DNA of 54,924 bases. It comes from Pseudalkalibacillus decolorationis (lineage in GTDB: Bacteria; Bacillota; Bacilli; Bacillales; Fictibacillaceae). Position numbers and translations under genes: made by a program. Within the stretch, counting starts at the first letter, position 1, and each line of letters begins with the position of its first letter. The notes below the pieces were generated by a model. That model was not told where the DNA came from. It saw nothing but the letters and a program-made list of their open reading frames with translations, and searched no databases. The DNA is taken from NCBI RefSeq assembly GCF_024609785.1, contig NZ_JANHJQ010000019.1:34885-89808 (forward strand), given 5' to 3'. Below are positions 51,509-54,924 of the stretch, one piece after another.

Positions 51509-53251
51509 CTACTCCCCCCTCTTCTCTGTAATCCCCTCGACGTTATATGTTTCACGATCGACAATAACACCGAACTTTTCTTTTGCCTGTTCAATTGACA
51601 TGTATCCATTTTTCACATCAAGTGCGACTTGGTCTTCCGGACGTGCAATCGGGTTTCCGTAACCCCCTCCAGTAGCGGTCATTAATTTAACGACATCGCC
51701 TTTGTTCAATGGATACCGAGCATAGATTCCGAATGGCCCATCAACCTCCCCATTAGCCTTTTCAATAATGAATTCATTCGGCGAACCATCTTCTCCACCA
51801 TTTGACCCCCATGGCATGAATTTATTTCGTCCAAATGTTGCTGAAACCATCTGATTGTCTGTCATGGCACGATAAGAACGAGTTACGCCAGCACCACCAA
51901 TGTATTCCCCAGCTCCAGCACCATCTGTCCGTAAGCTATACTCATCAATCATGACACCGTAGCGAGTTTCAGCGACTTCAATTGGCACATTGTATGTCTC
52001 ACCGTCTCCGATACAAAACTGTCCTCTTGCTCCGTCCTGTCCTTTAGCTGCGCCCCAGCCACCAACAGAAGGTTCGACAATTAGGAACGGCTCATCTGTG
52101 TCATGATGATTTCCAGCCAGGATGACGGCACAAACTGACAATAGATGTCCTGAAGATAATCGTTCAGGTAGCTCAGGAGCCAGTGCTTGCCAGATCAGAT
52201 CTGCACCTGCTAACATACTTTCCCAATAAATAGATACTGGTGCAGGCCGTTCAGCTGCCATAACTGACTTTGGATCTGTAATAATTTCAAGTGGTCTGAA
52301 CACACCATCATTTACATCTTGAGATGGATTCGTAATTGCTAAGAAAATGGTACGAACCGCTGATACAAGTGCTGTGTATGAACAATTAATCGGTCCAGGA
52401 ACCTGAGGGTGACTGCCCCGGAAATCACAAATGAACTTTTCATCTGTAATCGTTACCTTAACTTGAATTTTAAATGGTCCGTTCCCAAACCCGTCATCAT
52501 CAATAAAACTTTCGGCCTTAAATGTTCCTTTAGGTAGCTTAACTAATTCTTTACGTGCCATTTGTTCTCCTTGATTTAAGTGGTGATCAACAGAAGCAAG
52601 TACCACATCTTCCCCATGTTTCTCACAAAGCTCTTTCACCCGTTTTTCACCAGTTCGTAGGGCAGCAACCTGAGCCCATAAATCTCCAAGTGAAAGTTCT
52701 GGGAACCGTACATTTGATTCAATGATATCAACAATCGGTTGGTTCAGCTTCCCTTCGTCATAGAGCTTCACACATGGGAATTGTAGTCCTTCCTGGAATA
52801 TTTCTGTAGCGTCATTACTGAATGAACCAGGGTCTTTTCCTCCCACTTCAGTCCAGTGGGCCTTGTTTGCTGAAAAAGCGACGATTTCACCTTTGTAAAA
52901 GATCGGCATCACTAATCCGACATCAGATAGATGAGATCCACCACCGCCATAAGGATCGTTTATAATGACAATGTCCCCTGGCTTTAATTGATCTTTTTCG
53001 CCAAACTTCTTAAGCGTCTGCTTAACCATGAACGTCAGCATTCCAATAAAGCCTGTAACACCGTTGCCCTGTGTTAAAAGTTGCCCTTTGGAGTCTGTCA
53101 GACCACTTGCATAGTCTAAAACCTCATATATAATTGGGCTCATCGAAGTCCGTGCCAAGGCATAGAACATTTCATCACCAGTGGCAATTAAAGAATCTTT
53201 GACAATTTCTAACGTGAACGGATCGACTTTCACATTCATTGAAGTTGTCAT
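51509..53251 (-). CDS. hyuB: Hydantoinase/oxoprolinase B subunit (HyuB)
   Basis: A 580-residue HyuB-family protein of full length. ATG 53251 follows the hyuA stop by one base with GGAG upstream. Typical segments: VDPFTLEIVKDSLIATGDEM, DIVIINDPYGGGGSHLSDVG, CDFRGSHPQVPGPINCSYTA and GGYGNP near the end. Together with HyuA it forms an ATP-dependent enzyme opening hydantoin, 5-oxoproline or acetone-type substrates. Since hyuA is cut by an IS, this subunit may now lack its partner. Confidence 0.92.
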   Translation of the reverse strand: MTTSMNVKVDPFTLEIVKDSLIATGDEMFYALARTSMSPIIYEVLDYASGLTDSKGQLLTQGNGVTGFIGMLTFMVKQTLKKFGEKDQLKPGDIVIINDPYGGGGSHLSDVGLVMPIFYKGEIVAFSANKAHWTEVGGKDPGSFSNDATEIFQEGLQFPCVKLYDEGKLNQPIVDIIESNVRFPELSLGDLWAQVAALRTGEKRVKELCEKHGEDVVLASVDHHLNQGEQMARKELVKLPKGTFKAESFIDDDGFGNGPFKIQVKVTITDEKFICDFRGSHPQVPGPINCSYTALVSAVRTIFLAITNPSQDVNDGVFRPLEIITDPKSVMAAERPAPVSIYWESMLAGADLIWQALAPELPERLSSGHLLSVCAVILAGNHHDTDEPFLIVEPSVGGWGAAKGQDGARGQFCIGDGETYNVPIEVAETRYGVMIDEYSLRTDGAGAGEYIGGAGVTRSYRAMTDNQMVSATFGRNKFMPWGSNGGEDGSPNEFIIEKANGEVDGPFGIYARYPLNKGDVVKLMTATGGGYGNPIARPEDQVALDVKNGYMSIEQAKEKFGVIVDRETYNVEGITEKRGE

Positions 53252-53252
53252 C

Positions 53253-54769
53253 TTACTCCACCCCCGTATCAATGATTAAGTTTCCGTATACGTCTACCAT
53301 CAGCTTCTGACCAGGATATAAGACTGTCGTTGCTGAAGGTTCTTCAACAACAGCTGGACCTTGTACCTCCATGCCGGGAGCAAGCCATTCACGATGGAAC
53401 ACTTTTGTTTCCAACCAGCCATCCTCTTCATAAAATACGTTCCGAACCTCTTTCAGGGCAGAATCCAGGCTTTCAGTTGAAGATTCAAGCTTTTGAAGCT
53501 CCGGTTTTTGAACAGTACCAAATGCAGTCAGATGAAGATTAACAATTTCGGTTGGAGAATCATCTAGTTTGAATGTGTAATTCTTTTCATGAAGGTTATG
53601 AAAGCGTTGTATGATTTCATCGATCGCTTTCTCTGTCAATTCCCCTTCTGGTACAGGTACTTTTACAGTATGTTCCTGACCTGAATATCTCATATCAGCA
53701 AAACGAGAGAACATGATTCTATTTTCTTGTACCCCTTCATCCTTATATTGGTTAGTTGCCTGGAACTCCAACTTTATCCACTCTTTATTCAACTCTTCAA
53801 GTTCAACATCATTTAATCGTTTGATGTAGGTTTGAATGTAATCGTGTCTCAAATCAGTCATCAACATTCCCCATGCAGCAAATACAGATGATGCTACTGG
53901 GACAACGACTTTCTTAACTCCTAAATCTTTTGCAAGGGCGGGAGCATGCATTGAACCGCCTCCACCGAACGCAACAAGTGTAAATTCCTTTGGATTGTAT
54001 CCTTTTCGAACAGAAATTAGCTTTAACGCATTCAGCATATTTGAGTTTGCGATACGTATGATCCCAAGCGCTCCCTCTTCTTCAGATAGCCCATATTGAT
54101 TCGAAACATTCTCCTTGATCGCCTTTTTAACTGAATCAAGGTCAACTTTGTAATCGAAATTTTCAGGAGACAAACGACCAGTGATCAAGTTCGCATCAGT
54201 GGTTGTCGGTTCAGCCCCACCCTGTCCATATGCGACAGGTCCAGGTACTGCACCAGAGGATTGTGGCCCGACTTTAAGTGAACCACCATCATCAATCCAA
54301 GCAATCGAGCCTCCTCCGTTACCGATTTCAACGATATCTACTACAGGCACTTTAATCGGATAGCCTGCGTTCCGATCATTTTTTTCAATGTAGTAATCGG
54401 TTGAAATTTTCACTTCTCCCTTGTTGATCAACGAACATTTTGCAGTTGTTCCGCCAATGTCGAAAGCAATGATATTTTCATCACCTATTATTTCACCAAG
54501 AACGGCTGCACCGTAAATACCTGCAACTGGTCCTGATTCGACCATGTTGATCGGTGTCTCTTTTGCCTGATCGAAAGTGGTTGTACCTCCGTTGGATTGC
54601 ATAATATAGTTATTGCTGTCCGCCTCTTTCTCAAGAAGCCTCCTATTTAATTGATCTACATAGGAAGCAGCAATCGGTTTAACATAGGAGTTCAAAACAG
54701 CTGTGCTTGTCCGTTCGTACTCCCGCCATTCCTTCGTTACTTCATGGGAAGCCGTTACAGCAACTGAAC
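53253..54769 (-). pseudogene. hyuA: Hydantoinase/oxoprolinase A subunit (HyuA), 5' end lost to an IS3-like element
   Basis: About 505 C-terminal residues remain of a protein normally near 680-700. The frame is open to 54769, beginning SVAVTASHEVTKEWREYERT, then runs into IS sequence, so roughly 175 residues, including the first phosphate-binding loop (GxDxGGTFTD), are missing. The second ATP-fold block (IIAFDIGGTTAKCSLI, VEIGNGGGSIAWID) and LVAFGGGGSMHAPAL are intact. An internal ATG at 54695 could start a shorter product, but it would lack the loop. Upstream operon genes, if any, are outside the window. Confidence 0.85.
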
Positions 54770-54924
54770 TGTATCCCGAATAATGGACACTTATAAAAAA
54801 AGTCCGTTATTCGGGATTTTTTGTGTTAACTTACACGGAAAACCCGTTATAATCAAAACAAATGGAGAGAACGGGGAATCAAGTATGAGTAAACGAATCT
54901 TTAACGAATTTCAACGTAGACAAC
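54770..54924 (+). mobile_element. Left end of an IS3-like insertion sequence
   Basis: The hyuA reading frame breaks at a TGTATCCCGAATAATGGACA end, TG-first as in IS3-family elements. A 16-base inverted repeat with one mismatch (54773-54788 with 54802-54817) followed by TTTTTTG forms a terminator-like hairpin that would block read-through into the element. A transposase-type gene begins at 54885. The right end is outside the window. Confidence 0.65.
54885..54924 (+). CDS. Start of a probable IS3-family transposase OrfA, runs off window
   Basis: ATG 54885 with GGGG eight bases upstream opens MSKRIFNEFQRRQ before the window ends. From memory, similar starts occur in IS3-family (IS150-like) OrfA proteins of bacilli. 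Thirteen residues are too few for certainty; the element-like surroundings support the call. Confidence 0.45.
   Translation, partial: MSKRIFNEFQRRQ

Noticed and set aside
53600-53625. ATGAAAGCGTTGTATG as a cre site
   Set aside because: It lies inside hyuA and breaks the consensus at two conserved positions.

Overview
The window reads as a stretch of chromosome from a low-GC Bacillota, most likely a Bacillaceae species. The reasons are AT-rich intergenic DNA, strong AGGAGG/GGGGG-type ribosome binding sites with several TTG starts, and relatives of Bacillus subtilis genes (SCO/YpmQ, YdeI, YoaE, PutP, MocR/GabR-type and RocR/BkdR-type regulators). Both ends lie inside insertion sequences. At the left, a TnpB-like (IS200/IS605-type) element has cut a Tat-exported metallophosphoesterase. 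At the right, an IS3-like element has cut the 5' end of a hydantoinase/oxoprolinase A gene. No rRNA, tRNA, CRISPR array or prophage was seen.

Layout. 0.8-5 kb: a leftward operon of histidine kinase, response regulator, PepSY membrane protein, YtkA-like lipoprotein and SCO copper chaperone. 5.4-6.2 kb: a permuted-papain-fold protein and a tiny membrane peptide. 6.2-9.6 kb: leftward MFS drug exporter, WYL regulator and SDR. 10-12.1 kb: a YdeI protein carrying a CDGSH iron-sulfur tail and an AHSA1-type protein, surrounded by decayed genes (second ydeI, VOC/PhnB, DUF817, a small secreted protein). 12.2-15.2 kb: prephenate dehydratase and a YoaE-type molybdopterin oxidoreductase. 15.9-20.5 kb: rightward TetR, NCS1 permease, DUF917 and HyuA-like genes. 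20.8-29.1 kb: leftward asparaginase, sodium symporter, DUF3311 and amidohydrolase genes, a regulator with a degenerate GGDEF domain, an RpiR regulator and a class III aminotransferase. 29.4-36.3 kb: mixed single genes, including proline dehydrogenase divergent from a MocR regulator.

36.4-54.8 kb is almost entirely leftward and catabolic. One operon is GntR, enoyl-CoA hydratase, SucC-like, SucD-like, small membrane protein and PutP-type symporter. The next group is a sigma-54 activator, acetoacetate-decarboxylase-like protein, SDR, aldehyde dehydrogenase, small membrane protein, symporter and SDR. The last is (truncated) hyuA, hyuB, cupin and NCS1 permease. A near-perfect -24/-12 promoter lies in front of the decarboxylase-like gene, and a CcpA cre site lies before the following SDR.

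Taken together the region looks like a nutrient-scavenging island: several transporter-enzyme-regulator modules for organic acids, N-acyl or cyclic amides (hydantoin/oxoproline type) and amino acids, each with local control. Substrates cannot be fixed from sequence alone. A structured dispersed repeat of about 95 bp occurs at four sites between genes, and each of the three SSS symporters is preceded by a separate gene for a small membrane protein.
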